The notes under the pieces were generated by a model. That model had not been told where the DNA came from. It saw only the letters and a list, made by a program, of their open reading frames with translations, and searched no databases. Below are positions 22,661 to 29,606 of a stretch of 60,367 nt of DNA, piece after piece; positions within the stretch are counted from its first letter, which is position 1, and each line of letters begins with the position of its first letter. Origin of the DNA: a virus; IMG/VR virus record IMGVR_UViG_3300032770_000024, positions 1 to 60,367 of that record, one strand, 5' to 3'. The position numbers and the translations under genes were made by a program.

Positions 22661-22884
22661 TGAAGGGTCTCCTGTTGCTTCGCCAGAAGCCCTTCCTCGG
22701 AAAGAACCTCGATAATGGCGGTTGAAAGGATCTGGGCTTGCGGATGCTGCTCGAAGAGCCCTTCTTCGGAGGCGCTACGCGCTTCGGCCTCGGTAGAGGC
22801 GTAGCCGAAGGTGATGGTGTGAAGAGGCTGTGGGTTCTTCGGAACGAAGAAAACGGCGCTCCAGGCGAAGCATTTATTCACCAT
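22657..22884 (-). CDS. Unknown 75-aa protein
   Basis: The start is placed at ATG 22884 (MVNKCFAWSAVFFVPKNPQPLHTITFGYAS), 11 bases inside the previous gene; an earlier ATG at 22944 would put a basic shadow sequence in front. The rest is helical and acidic (TEAEARSASEEGLFEQHP). No family recognised. Confidence 0.6.
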   Translation of the reverse strand: MVNKCFAWSAVFFVPKNPQPLHTITFGYASTEAEARSASEEGLFEQHPQAQILSTAIIEVLSEEGLLAKQQETLQ

Positions 22885-23083
22885 GGCCGACCTCCGGGTC
22901 CCTGTTGCTATCAAGCACGGCCTGCGCTTGCGCGTCCACCTCAAGCACCTTCCGGCGCATGGAGTTGATGATGAACTTCGAGCTTGCGCCGTGGTAGGGG
23001 TAGATTTTTTTGAAGGCCTGGTATATGTCGCGGGGAACCCAGGCGCTCACGCGGATGTGGTTAGAATTGTCGAGGCGGGGCAC
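22874..23083 (-). CDS. Ribbon-helix-helix DNA-binding protein, 69 aa, GTG start
   Basis: GTG 23083 is chosen because AGGAG lies 7 nt upstream; the more distal ATG 23113 has no RBS. NHIRVSAWVPRDIYQAFKKIYPYHGASSKFIINSM is the strand-helix-helix of a CopG/Arc-type regulator. It heads the nuclease operon and is therefore a candidate regulator of early genes; its operator is not identified. Confidence 0.65.
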   Translation of the reverse strand: MPRLDNSNHIRVSAWVPRDIYQAFKKIYPYHGASSKFIINSMRRKVLEVDAQAQAVLDSNRDPEVGHGE

Positions 23084-23129
23084 TTTTCTTCTCCTGAAGT
23101 GGGGGTGGAGCATTTAAGCTCTAGGGCCG

Positions 23130-23150
23130 AAAAAGGGGGCCGAAGCCCCC
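23130..23150 (-). terminator. Rho-independent terminator after the 194-aa gene
   Basis: Minus strand: GGGGGC (23150-23145), loop TTCG, GCCCCC (23140-23135), then TTTTT (23134-23130). It follows the stop at 23175 by about 25 bases and precedes the RHH gene, so downstream genes need readthrough or their own promoter. Confidence 0.85.
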
Positions 23151-23174
23151 TCCCTCTGTGCGCGTAGCGCGCGA

Positions 23175-23759
23175 TTACTCAGCCGCTTCGGCGTCGTAAT
23201 CCTCGTCCGTCGACGCGTCCGGCGTCAGGTCCAGCTCGCCAAGCACGTCGTCGCCGCCCAGGAGGCTCTTGCGCTCCGCAACGATGACTTCGGCCTGACG
23301 GCGGAACTGGCCCTTGGCGACGATACCGGCGACCAGCTCTTCCACCTTCTCCTTGGCGACGGCGGAGAACTTGATGCCCTTCGCCTTGATCGCCTGCTTG
23401 ATGGCGGCGAGGGCCAGAGCGCGCTCCTCGATCTCCACCGGGTCGATGGCCGCGGCAGCGCGGGAGGTGGCACGGGCCTCGAACGAGTACTCGGCCACGT
23501 AGGCGTCGAAGTCGGCCTGGACCAGCTCACGACCGTCCTTCTCGGCGGCACGGCGCATGGCACCAGCGAAGTTGTTGCGGAGGTTCTCGCGGTAGGTCTG
23601 GTTCAGAACGTCAGCCTCGGCGGCGGACAGGACGTGGCCTTCGCCGTAGGGGATGGGGGCCAGGAAGACCTTGCCGTTGATGCGGACCTGGGCGAGCTGG
23701 ACAGTCGGCTCTTCATGTTCATTGGTCACTTCGATTACTTCCTTGTGCTTGCGTGCCAC
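23175..23759 (-). CDS. Conserved-looking phage protein of unknown function, 194 aa
   Basis: An N-terminal beta part (VQLAQVRINGKVFLAPIPYGEGHVLS) leads into helices (AADVLNQTYRENLRNNFAGAMRRAAEKDGREL) and a long Ala/Glu/Lys-rich stretch, ending in an acidic tail (DASTDEDYDAEAAE). An acidic C-terminus in a replication operon is typical of DNA-mimic or SSB-like partners, but no family is certain. It is the first gene leftward from the divergent control region 23760-24040 and has its own terminator. Confidence 0.65.
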   Translation of the reverse strand: MARKHKEVIEVTNEHEEPTVQLAQVRINGKVFLAPIPYGEGHVLSAAEADVLNQTYRENLRNNFAGAMRRAAEKDGRELVQADFDAYVAEYSFEARATSRAAAAIDPVEIEERALALAAIKQAIKAKGIKFSAVAKEKVEELVAGIVAKGQFRRQAEVIVAERKSLLGGDDVLGELDLTPDASTDEDYDAEAAE

Positions 23760-23928
23760 TGGGGAATCCTTTGGGGTGGCGGGGAACCGGCTAGGCCGGG
23801 CCGGGCAACATGCCCTTGACCATTACTTACTGCCACATTCGGGAAGTAAAAGCAACAGGAAAAGCGCTTCGTGGGCAGATTTTTCCACTTTTCTTTCTAC
23901 CTTTCCCCGAAGGGCCTCTCGGCGGGAC

Positions 23929-23971
23929 GCCCGGTGGAGCATCTTGAATTCTTAAAGTAGCTCCACCGGGC
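23929..23971. repeat. Dispersed hairpin copy in the divergent control region
   Basis: GCCCGGTGGAGC (23929-23940) pairs with GCTCCACCGGGC (23960-23971). Within it GGTGGAGCATCTT / 9-nt loop / AAGTAGCTCCACC (23933-23967) has the same 13-9-13 plan as the other copies, with two changes in the left arm. No T-run follows on either strand and genes diverge from it, so it is not a simple terminator and may be a regulatory site. Confidence 0.75.
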
Positions 23972-23988
23972 GCTCCACTTCAGCCTCC

Positions 23989-24017
23989 TTGCCCCCGCAT
24001 TTGCGGCGCGCTATAAG
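23989..24017 (+). promoter_or_regulatory. Promoter for the lysozyme-holin operon
   Basis: TTGCCC (23989-23994), 17-bp spacer, TATAAG (24012-24017), about 24 bases ahead of ATG 24041. The -10 box is a good match and the -35 box matches at four positions. It is the only evident promoter for this three-gene plus-strand island within the minus-strand early region. Confidence 0.6.
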
Positions 24018-24040
24018 AAGCTCCCAACCACGGAGCCCCC

Positions 24041-24652
24041 ATGCCCATCAACCTTATCCCCGACGACGAGATTCTCGTCCCAGTTTGCGCTGACCTTCTC
24101 TTCTTCCTCGAGGGCGAACGGCTGAAGCCGTACAGGGATGCCGGGGGCGTTTGGACCATCGGAGATGGGGAGACCGTTATCAATGGGCATCCCGTAGGGC
24201 CGAACACTCCGCCGCTTTCGGCTGCTCTGGCGAAAGAGGATCTCGTGCAGGGCATCCTGCAGCGCACTTCTTTCCTCCGCACGAATCTGCTGAACCCGGA
24301 CAACTACCAGCAGTTTACGCTGGACCGAGCCGCTTCCCTGGTTTCTTTCTGCTATAATGAGGGTGAAGCCGCTTTCAACGGCTCTACCCTGCGGAAGATG
24401 ATCCAGTTCCGGGATATGGATGCGGCGGCCCTGGAGTTCCCGCGGTGGAATCTGGTGGGCGGACAGGCCAACTTGGGTCTCGAGCGCCGTCGCCGCCGGG
24501 AGCAAGTTCTCTTCATGAACCTCTACTCAATCACTGAGGTCTTGAACGGGGCGTTCGACCCTGACCCGCTGCTAGGGCTGAAGGCCCTGCCGGAGAGGGC
24601 GGCTACGCCGCTGGAACCCGAGGCGATTCAACAACTTTTAACGGAGGATTAA
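24041..24652 (+). CDS. Endolysin, T4-type lysozyme (glycoside hydrolase 24), 203 aa
   Basis: FFLEGERLKPYRDAGGVWTIGDG contains the catalytic set Glu24, Asp33 and Thr39 with the same 9- and 6-residue spacings as Glu11, Asp20 and Thr26 of T4 lysozyme. The enzyme cuts the MurNAc-GlcNAc bond of peptidoglycan. LVSFCYNEGEAAFNGSTLRKM and FPRWNLVGGQANLGLERRRRREQVLF are the usual later motifs. The last 40 residues are an extra tail. No signal peptide or SAR segment is seen, so release depends on the holin encoded directly behind it. Confidence 0.93.
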   Translation: MPINLIPDDEILVPVCADLLFFLEGERLKPYRDAGGVWTIGDGETVINGHPVGPNTPPLSAALAKEDLVQGILQRTSFLRTNLLNPDNYQQFTLDRAASLVSFCYNEGEAAFNGSTLRKMIQFRDMDAAALEFPRWNLVGGQANLGLERRRRREQVLFMNLYSITEVLNGAFDPDPLLGLKALPERAATPLEPEAIQQLLTED

Positions 24653-24892
24653 ATGCTTTCTTTCTTCAAGCAGCGCACGACGATCACCGGCATCGCCACT
24701 ATCCTGGGCGCCGTTTCCACCTACCTCCAGGGGCAGGTGAATATCCACGACGCCATTTCTGCCATTCTCTTCGCCCTCGTCCTCATCATCTTCCCGGAAG
24801 AGAAGCAGGTGACGGCGGCGGAGATCGGCCAGATCGTGACTGCGGCTGGTGCATTCGCTTCGGCGGTTGAGCCGCCAAAAGCGGCTAAGTAA
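24653..24892 (+). CDS. Holin candidate, 79 aa
   Basis: Two hydrophobic helices, near residues 10-26 (TITGIATILGAVSTYL) and 32-47 (HDAISAILFALVLIIF), are followed by a polar tail. ATG follows the lysozyme stop without a gap. Topology and position behind the endolysin make it the canonical holin of this phage. Confidence 0.75.
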   Translation: MLSFFKQRTTITGIATILGAVSTYLQGQVNIHDAISAILFALVLIIFPEEKQVTAAEIGQIVTAAGAFASAVEPPKAAK

Positions 24893-24955
24893 TTCTCCCG
24901 GCTGTGCCGGGGAGTCTGTGTGGCGCAGTTCGCTACTTCCCCCAAGGAGTCTTCT

Positions 24956-25231
24956 ATGTCCGAAGCTATCGCTACTGATCTGACCAAGGCCGCTACTGCG
25001 GCTGTTGAAACCGCGCCGACTATCGAGGCCGGTGTCGCTTCGACCGAGGCCGCTGTTGCCTCCGGCAATAAGCTGGCTGCTGCTTCCGCCGCCGCTGGCG
25101 CTCTTTCGGCCACGCTGACGGAAGTGCAGAGCACCGGCACCATCGGTAACGCCGACGCGCAGCATGTTGGTATCGCCGCTGCGTTCGCCAACCTGCTCAG
25201 CGAATTCCTGGCGGCGCTCAGCAAGATCTAA
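24956..25231 (+). CDS. Small Ala-rich protein behind the holin, 91 aa
   Basis: ATG 24956 has AAGGAG 6-7 nt upstream. The protein is Ala/Thr/Glu-rich and helical, with a C-terminus (IAAAFANLLSEFLAALSKI) that is amphipathic. It resembles the 99-aa protein at 2867-3166, also directly behind a holin-like gene. Function unknown; the shared context suggests a lysis-timing or virion role. Confidence 0.65.
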   Translation: MSEAIATDLTKAATAAVETAPTIEAGVASTEAAVASGNKLAAASAAAGALSATLTEVQSTGTIGNADAQHVGIAAAFANLLSEFLAALSKI

Positions 25232-25250
25232 GGGCCGAAGGCCAAAAGAG

Positions 25251-25285
25251 AAACCCCCGGCTCTTTTTGAGGGCCGGGGGTTTTT
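25251..25285. terminator. Bidirectional terminator between convergent operons
   Basis: AAACCCCCGGC (25251-25261) pairs with GCCGGGGGTTT (25273-25283), with TTTTT at 25281-25285 for the plus operon and an A/G-rich AAAAGAGAAA start giving a T-rich tail on the minus strand. It separates the lysis operon from the convergent secreted-protein gene ending at 25299. Confidence 0.88.
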
Positions 25286-25298
25286 ATGTTCCGCTTAC

Positions 25299-25898
25299 TT
25301 ATTTGCAGTAATAGGCGTAGGTGGCCTTGTCAGCTTCATCGACTGGGATCTGCTGGTTGCAGAAGGCTGGGCGGTAGATGGTGGGCTGGGTAGCTGCCGC
25401 TGAGGCGGCGTAGCCTGCTGGGGCCGGGATAGGCGGACTACTTGCAGCGGCGGCCACCGGCGTCACAGCCACTTGGCCTGAGTCCCCGTACTGCGGCGGG
25501 CAGGGCTGGCCCTGAAGCGCTCGCGCTTTGCGAAAGTTAGCGAACTCGCACATCATGAGGACAGCGGTTGACTGCTGCTGCATATTATAGACTGCGCGGA
25601 TCTGTTCGAGGTCTTCACAGTTCTTGTCGGTCTTGGAGCCGGAGAGGCCGATGCCGAAGCCTACGGCGGCTGCGGTGCCGGAGTAGGTGGCTTGGCAGGA
25701 AGCGGTGGGGCTGTCGAGAAGTGTAGCCAGGGCTGGGACGGTAGCGATGCTGCTGTCCTTGTAGCTGGTGGTGCCGCCTCCGTAGGCGACAGCTTCAGCC
25801 CCGGCCCCGGCGACGGTGGTATTGGCACTGGAGGCGCTTTGGGCGTGGGCGGCGCCTCCTGCGAGAAGCAGAAGCACGCAAAAACATTTCTTAAGCAT
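25299..25898 (-). CDS. Secreted (periplasmic) protein of unknown function, 199 aa
   Basis: Residues 1-20 are a signal peptide (MLKKCFCVLLLLAGGAAHAQ, AHA/Q cleavage). The mature part holds six cysteines or so (TASCQATYSG, KNCEDLEQ, MMCEFANF, QPCPPQY, PAFCNQQ, YYCK), which could form disulfides in the periplasm, and a Pro/Ala-rich section. Similar small secreted proteins are seen in phage moron loci. It pairs with the next secreted gene upstream (25960-26301). Confidence 0.7.
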   Translation of the reverse strand: MLKKCFCVLLLLAGGAAHAQSASSANTTVAGAGAEAVAYGGGTTSYKDSSIATVPALATLLDSPTASCQATYSGTAAAVGFGIGLSGSKTDKNCEDLEQIRAVYNMQQQSTAVLMMCEFANFRKARALQGQPCPPQYGDSGQVAVTPVAAAASSPPIPAPAGYAASAAATQPTIYRPAFCNQQIPVDEADKATYAYYCK

Positions 25899-25928
25899 GA
25901 GCTGTTCCTTCTGTGGTAGGAGAAAGAA

Positions 25929-25951
25929 GGCCGGGGATTATCTCCCCGGCC
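25929..25951 (-). terminator. Terminator behind the 113-aa secreted gene
   Basis: Minus strand: GGCCGGGGA (25951-25943), short loop, TCCCCGGCC (25937-25929), then TTCTTTCT. It lies between the stop at 25960 and the start of the next secreted gene at 25898, so the two have separable transcripts. Confidence 0.75.
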
Positions 25952-25959
25952 CGAAGCAG

Positions 25960-26301
25960 TTAGAAGTTGAAGCCGGACGACTTGCTGCTGAAGCTGGTCG
26001 TGCCCTGCGTGTGGGCGTACGCGTTGGAGTTGAAGGTAGCGTTGCCGTTGGAATAGCCCTCGATGCCGAAAGTGGTGCTGGAGGCATTGAAAGCGGAGCC
26101 GGTACGCGGCGTGACGCTTACACGATCTTCGCCCACAGCGGAGCCCGTGCCGACCGCCAAGGCGCTGGAATAGCCGCTGCCGTTGAGAAAGCCAAAGGAC
26201 TCGGAGCCGAAGGAGTTGGTGCCCGTCACCGAGGTGGAAGAGGCAAAGGCCGGGACCGCAACTGCGAGAAGCAGGGCGGCGAGGATAGAGGTGTTACGCA
26301 T
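25960..26301 (-). CDS. Secreted Ser/Gly/Phe-rich protein, 113 aa
   Basis: Signal peptide MRNTSILAALLLAVAVPAFA/SS. The mature 93 residues have no Cys and are rich in Ser, Gly, Asn and Phe (NSFGSESFGFLNGSGYSS, FNASSTTFGIEGYSNGNATFNSNAYAH), which suggests a beta-structured or amyloid-like surface protein. Function unknown. The gene has its own upstream palindrome (26348-26367) and its own terminator, so it may be expressed independently of the phage programme, as morons are. Confidence 0.7.
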   Translation of the reverse strand: MRNTSILAALLLAVAVPAFASSTSVTGTNSFGSESFGFLNGSGYSSALAVGTGSAVGEDRVSVTPRTGSAFNASSTTFGIEGYSNGNATFNSNAYAHTQGTTSFSSKSSGFNF

Positions 26302-26347
26302 GAGAAGTCTCCTTGTGGGGTTTGAATCGGCACGGAATGTGTCGACT

Positions 26348-26367
26348 ATTTGCGTTTAGACGCAAAT
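26348..26367. promoter_or_regulatory. Palindrome ATTTGCGT-TTAG-ACGCAAAT upstream of the secreted gene
   Basis: An 8-bp perfect inverted repeat with a 4-base centre lies 47 bases upstream of the start at 26301, in an A/T-rich stretch where a weak minus-strand promoter (TTTACT, then TCTAAA after 16 bp) can be drawn. A repressor operator is the simplest reading. Confidence 0.5.
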
Positions 26368-26399
26368 TTGGGGGAAGTAAACAAGAATTTAGGAAAAGT

Positions 26400-26708
26400 T
26401 TAGAGGCCGAGATCGGCCAAAGATAGGTCAAAGCCCCCGGCCCTACGGGCCGAAATGACCACTACGGAAGGTCGTAGGGCGGCACGCCATGTGTCTTCGG
26501 GGAAAGCCTCGGCTTGCCAATTGGACCACGCCGCTGCTAAAGCGGCCTCCGCGCTTGGGCCTTCGGCCTGCTTGCAGACTTTGGGGCTTCGCCCTGGGAG
26601 GGGCTTCGCCAAGATGCAGCGCCAGGTCCAGCCTTCGGCTGAGGGCTCTTGGGACCAGTGCCATACGATGCCGCCGGAAGAGGCGAGAGAGGAGAGGATT
26701 TCATTCAT
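26400..26708 (-). CDS. Unknown 102-aa protein, last gene of the overlapping chain
   Basis: No family recognised. Trp-rich (IVWHWSQEPSAEGWTWRCI, AAAWSNWQAEAFPEDTWRAAL), a pattern sometimes seen in small phage proteins that handle host factors. It overlaps the upstream gene by 8 bp. Confidence 0.6.
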   Translation of the reverse strand: MNEILSSLASSGGIVWHWSQEPSAEGWTWRCILAKPLPGRSPKVCKQAEGPSAEAALAAAWSNWQAEAFPEDTWRAALRPSVVVISARRAGGFDLSLADLGL

Positions 26709-26988
26709 CCGGCTTCTCCGGCGCGGTCTCGGCGTCGATTAATTGCTGGAGGGCTTCACGGCATCCTTTGGTTGAACCGGCTGCCCAGCAGGCAGCGAGC
26801 GCCTCCACCCGCGCCTCCTTGGCGATGCGGGCGGCTTCGGCGGCGACGCGGTTCATGGCGCAGCCAAGGTGCATGTTTGGCAACGACGCAAAACTCAGCT
26901 TGCCGAATGGCAGCTTTGCCACGTGCTCAATGTCAGGCTCATCCAGCAGGGCGGCTAATATCCTAACGGCCAACGCTTTCTCATCCAT
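26701..26988 (-). CDS. Unknown helical protein, 95 aa
   Basis: Ala-rich helices (DEKALAVRILAALLDEPDIEHVAKL ... VAAEAARIAKEARVEALAACWAAGSTKGCREAL) with two or three cysteines. It overlaps both neighbours by 8 bp, which supports translation. No function can be assigned. Confidence 0.6.
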   Translation of the reverse strand: MDEKALAVRILAALLDEPDIEHVAKLPFGKLSFASLPNMHLGCAMNRVAAEAARIAKEARVEALAACWAAGSTKGCREALQQLIDAETAPEKPDE

Positions 26989-27304
26989 TTTTCAACTCCT
27001 TGTAGCGGGCGAGGGCGGCGCGAGCTTTGCGCAATCCACCTATCGTGCACGCGCCGGGACCTATGTGGGTGCTTCCACCACATATCAGACCAAGTGCGAT
27101 GTTATCTGGCGCGTCTTCAGACAGCGCGTCTGCAAATGCAGCGAACGTTTCCAACGCCTCCGCGAGTTCGTCCGCGCCGGTTACGCGCAGGGCTGTGTCC
27201 ATGACGTTGCCCCAATTCTCGTGCTGGTCGTTGTTAAATTCAGTGACAACCGAGTTGCGTATCTCCGCCGCAGCCTCTAGCCGCTTGTCTTTCAGTTCAG
27301 TCAT
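26981..27304 (-). CDS. Unknown helical protein, 107 aa
   Basis: Helical and acidic (KDKRLEAAAEIRNSVVTEFNND, LAEALETFAAFADALSEDAPDNIA), then a Gly-rich centre (LICGGSTHIGPGAC) and a basic end. It overlaps the upstream gene by 8 bp. No family recognised. Confidence 0.6.
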   Translation of the reverse strand: MTELKDKRLEAAAEIRNSVVTEFNNDQHENWGNVMDTALRVTGADELAEALETFAAFADALSEDAPDNIALGLICGGSTHIGPGACTIGGLRKARAALARYKELKNG

Positions 27305-28070
27305 GGCGGAGCACCTTAAGCGGCTGGGCGGGGATGGCGGGGATGATGGTGAAGCCTGCTATCTCAACAGCCGACCGCACTCCGCTGTAGTATCCGGGGC
27401 TTGCCACTTGCTCGGAAGTTTCATTGAGCAGACATTCGGCAAAATCGCGTAACTGCTCCAGAGCCGCCTCGGCTTTCGCTTTGTCCGCCTCGGCTTTTTC
27501 GGCGCGGGATTGCATCTCATCATATGCCGGGCGGCAGACGAAATTATCGTCAATGACGACATTTCCCTGCGGAACCAATAACTCGCGGGCGCGGCGGCCA
27601 ACGGCAGTCCACGTAAAAACAGGAACCCTCCGAAATGTGTCTGCCAACTCCTTGCCGATCTCCTCATCCGTAAGCGCGGGGCTTCCACCCTCTACCAGCG
27701 GCGGGGAAACGCCCGCCTGCCCTGATTCTTCGATTGCGCCGGGGAGGAGGTCATAATATTTAATCGGACCGACTTTCCAGCGTTGCCCGTTAGCCATAAA
27801 TGAGCACTTGATGCCTTTGTCGCTCAAAACGGCCATGTCGTACCCAGGTTCATCGGCGCAATAGCTAAGGATTTTCCATTTACGGCCTTCTCCGTTTAGG
27901 TACGTTTTTCCAACCTCAAACACCGGCTTCTCCATCGCCTCAAGCTGCCGGTTCGCGGCATCTGCGTAGAAGCGGGCGAAGAACTTAGCCGCCCCATCTC
28001 CATATGCCTCAGCTTCAATGCGCGCATTTACAGCCGCCTCAATCGTCGCCTCGTCAAATTCGATTTTCAC
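27297..28070 (-). CDS. Unknown 257-aa protein, GTG start
   Basis: The start is GTG 28070, whose bases overlap the upstream stop (GTGA). Residues 1-60 are helical; a small beta module follows (VFEVGKTYLNGEGRKWKILSYCADEPGYDMAVLSDKG), which looks like a short SH3-like or DUF-type barrel. Then comes a predicted coiled coil (MQSRAEKAEADKAKAEAALEQLRDFAECLL) and a hydrophobic end. No catalytic motif seen. Confidence 0.6.
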   Translation of the reverse strand: MKIEFDEATIEAAVNARIEAEAYGDGAAKFFARFYADAANRQLEAMEKPVFEVGKTYLNGEGRKWKILSYCADEPGYDMAVLSDKGIKCSFMANGQRWKVGPIKYYDLLPGAIEESGQAGVSPPLVEGGSPALTDEEIGKELADTFRRVPVFTWTAVGRRARELLVPQGNVVIDDNFVCRPAYDEMQSRAEKAEADKAKAEAALEQLRDFAECLLNETSEQVASPGYYSGVRSAVEIAGFTIIPAIPAQPLKVLRHD

Positions 28071-28423
28071 AGCACTTCCTCCAGCAGTTCGCAAAGAATT
28101 TCAGCAATCTCTTCGCCCCAGCCCTTATCCTTGGCCGCAATCTGGTCGAAAACCGCGTCGAGCGTATCAGCCAGGCTTTCGGCCTTGTGATGCCTTTGCC
28201 TGTACTCGAGCTTCTCGGTGAAGAGCCAGAAGCAGTGGTTCCACTCCTTCTCCGCCTCTTCCCGCGTATCGTCTTCGAGCTTCTGCCCGTACTTCGTCAG
28301 GACATAGGCGCCTGTATCCGACTCGGTGTAGCCGGTGGGCTCATCGGCGTCCTCCAGCGCTCGTTCGCAGCGCTCGGCAATCCAGGCCTCCTTGGCCTTC
28401 TCAATCGTGGAAAGTAGGTGCAT
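28067..28423 (-). CDS. Unknown acidic helical protein, 118 aa
   Basis: ATG 28423 is chosen over 28435 because GGAG sits 6-7 nt before it and the upstream stop ends at 28425. It is helical and highly charged (EEAEKEWNHCFWLFTEKLEYRQRHHKAESLADTLDAVFDQI, EIAEILCELLEEVL). No family recognised. Confidence 0.6.
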   Translation of the reverse strand: MHLLSTIEKAKEAWIAERCERALEDADEPTGYTESDTGAYVLTKYGQKLEDDTREEAEKEWNHCFWLFTEKLEYRQRHHKAESLADTLDAVFDQIAAKDKGWGEEIAEILCELLEEVL

Positions 28424-28424
28424 T

Positions 28425-28760
28425 TTAATCTCCATTAAGTTCGTGGTGAAGGGACAGTAGTTGGTCTTCGAGGTGGTTTCCTCGGAGCCAGTCGAGGAAG
28501 GCTTTGAAAGAGTGGGAGAAGCCGATGGCGCGCATGGAAGAGGCGATGAGCGCCGACTGCTTCTTTCTCTTCTCTAGGTGTAGCAAGTGACGGAGGACTT
28601 TTTCCGCTTCCTCCGGGGCCTCGGCGATGCCGAAGGTGAAGAGGTCTGGGTGGACGAGGATGCCCTGGGTTAGCTGAGAAGTTAGAGCTGTTCGCACCAG
28701 GTCCTGGCGCTCGAGGGCGGAAAGGCGGAGCAGCCTCGCGGGGAGAGTTGGACGTCTCAT
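28425..28760 (-). CDS. Unknown Leu-rich helical protein, 111 aa
   Basis: Basic and Leu-rich (PARLLRLSALERQDLVRTALTSQL, EKVLRHLLHLEKRKKQSALIASSM), possibly a helix-turn-helix-containing regulator, but no clear motif. It overlaps the upstream gene by 4 bp (ATGA). Confidence 0.55.
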   Translation of the reverse strand: MRRPTLPARLLRLSALERQDLVRTALTSQLTQGILVHPDLFTFGIAEAPEEAEKVLRHLLHLEKRKKQSALIASSMRAIGFSHSFKAFLDWLRGNHLEDQLLSLHHELNGD

Positions 28761-28993
28761 CGGAAGGCAGAAAGCTGAACCACAGGCTGGCGCTTCGCCG
28801 CTTCTTTCCAGGCTTTCTCCAGCATTGCCTTGCGACTCTTCGCCGCAATATAGCCGTGTGCGGCCTGTAGGCGCTTCGCAGCCTTCACATACCAGTCGAT
28901 GAAGCCGATGCTTCGCTCGAAGGCCTCTTCGGCGCTCAGCCGTAGGCTATCTTGAATTGACTGAGGCTGAGAAAGTTTAGTCTGCGGTGTCAC
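28757..28993 (-). CDS. Unknown 78-aa protein, GTG start
   Basis: GTG 28993 overlaps the upstream stop (GTGA); the longer open frame in front is out-of-frame shadow of the zinc-finger gene. A single helical domain (SAEEAFERSIGFIDWYVKAAKRLQAAHGYIAAKSRKAMLEKAWKE is read as two helices). Function unknown. Confidence 0.6.
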   Translation of the reverse strand: MTPQTKLSQPQSIQDSLRLSAEEAFERSIGFIDWYVKAAKRLQAAHGYIAAKSRKAMLEKAWKEAAKRQPVVQLSAFR

Positions 28994-29313
28994 TTGCTGC
29001 GCTCCTGTGGGGGTGTAGCGTACACTATAGGGCGGTTTGCTTCGGAAAGCAACAGCTTTCGTTTCGCCAAGAGCCTGAGCTTCTTGTGGAGCGCGTACAT
29101 GGTTTCGCGGCTGCGGTCGCGCTTGAGGCAGCCGCAGGACTTCGTTTGCTTCGCCACCAGCCTTACCGTTGGAACAGTGATCTCGGTTCCGCAGTCGCAG
29201 AGGCAGCGCCAGGAGTGGATGGAAGACTCCCCCTTGCGGGGGAGAAGTGGGCCTTCGGCCAAGACTAGGAGACGGCCGAAACGGGAGCCGGGAGAGAGTA
29301 CTCGGTAGGACAT
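28990..29313 (-). CDS. Zinc-finger protein of the HNH/AP2-associated type, 107 aa
   Basis: The core WRCLCDCGTEITVPTVRLV ... TKSCGCLKRD holds four cysteines in the CxCxCGxx...SCGCL arrangement that accompanies many phage HNH and AP2-type endonucleases. The N-terminus (SPGSRFGRLLVL) also fits that class. No HNH catalytic motif follows, so it is a stand-alone DNA-binding finger. Confidence 0.65.
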   Translation of the reverse strand: MSYRVLSPGSRFGRLLVLAEGPLLPRKGESSIHSWRCLCDCGTEITVPTVRLVAKQTKSCGCLKRDRSRETMYALHKKLRLLAKRKLLLSEANRPIVYATPPQERSK

Positions 29314-29595
29314 TTAGCTGAAGTCTTTGGTAAAGGCCTCGCCTACCGGCGTAAGTTTGATGAAGACCGAGCGCTTGTCTGCGGGGTCGGGGATGCGCTG
29401 AAGCCAATCACGCTCTTCGAGCTTGTCGAGAGCGCGGTGTATGGCTGGCTTGCTAACCGCTAATTCCGCAGAGAGGCCACGGAGAGTTCGGGGGCCTTTT
29501 CGCAGAGCTAGAAGGATGGAAAGCTGGCGCACGGTGAGATCAGAGTGGCCGTTTTTGCGGATGTGACTGAGGGCGCGAGAGAGGGGGTAGGTCAT
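29314..29595 (-). CDS. MarR-like winged-helix regulator, 93 aa
   Basis: ATG 29595 starts MTYPLSRALSHIRKNGHSDLTVRQLSILLALRKGPRTLRGLSAEL. The recognition helix region is VSKPAIHRALDKLEERDWLQRI, followed by the wing PDPADKRSVFIKLTPVGEAF. This is the MarR/DtxR-type layout with the usual DKR wing. It lies directly behind the helicase gene and could regulate early operons; its operator is unknown. Confidence 0.8.
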   Translation of the reverse strand: MTYPLSRALSHIRKNGHSDLTVRQLSILLALRKGPRTLRGLSAELAVSKPAIHRALDKLEERDWLQRIPDPADKRSVFIKLTPVGEAFTKDFS

Positions 29596-29606
29596 GGTCT
29601 GGTCCT

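Noticed and set aside
29021-29036. CACTATAGGG-like sequence resembling a T7-type promoter; also CTATAGGG at 38918
   Set aside because: No phage RNA polymerase gene is visible in the window, the rest of the 23-bp T7-type consensus is missing, and the first copy lies inside a coding gene.
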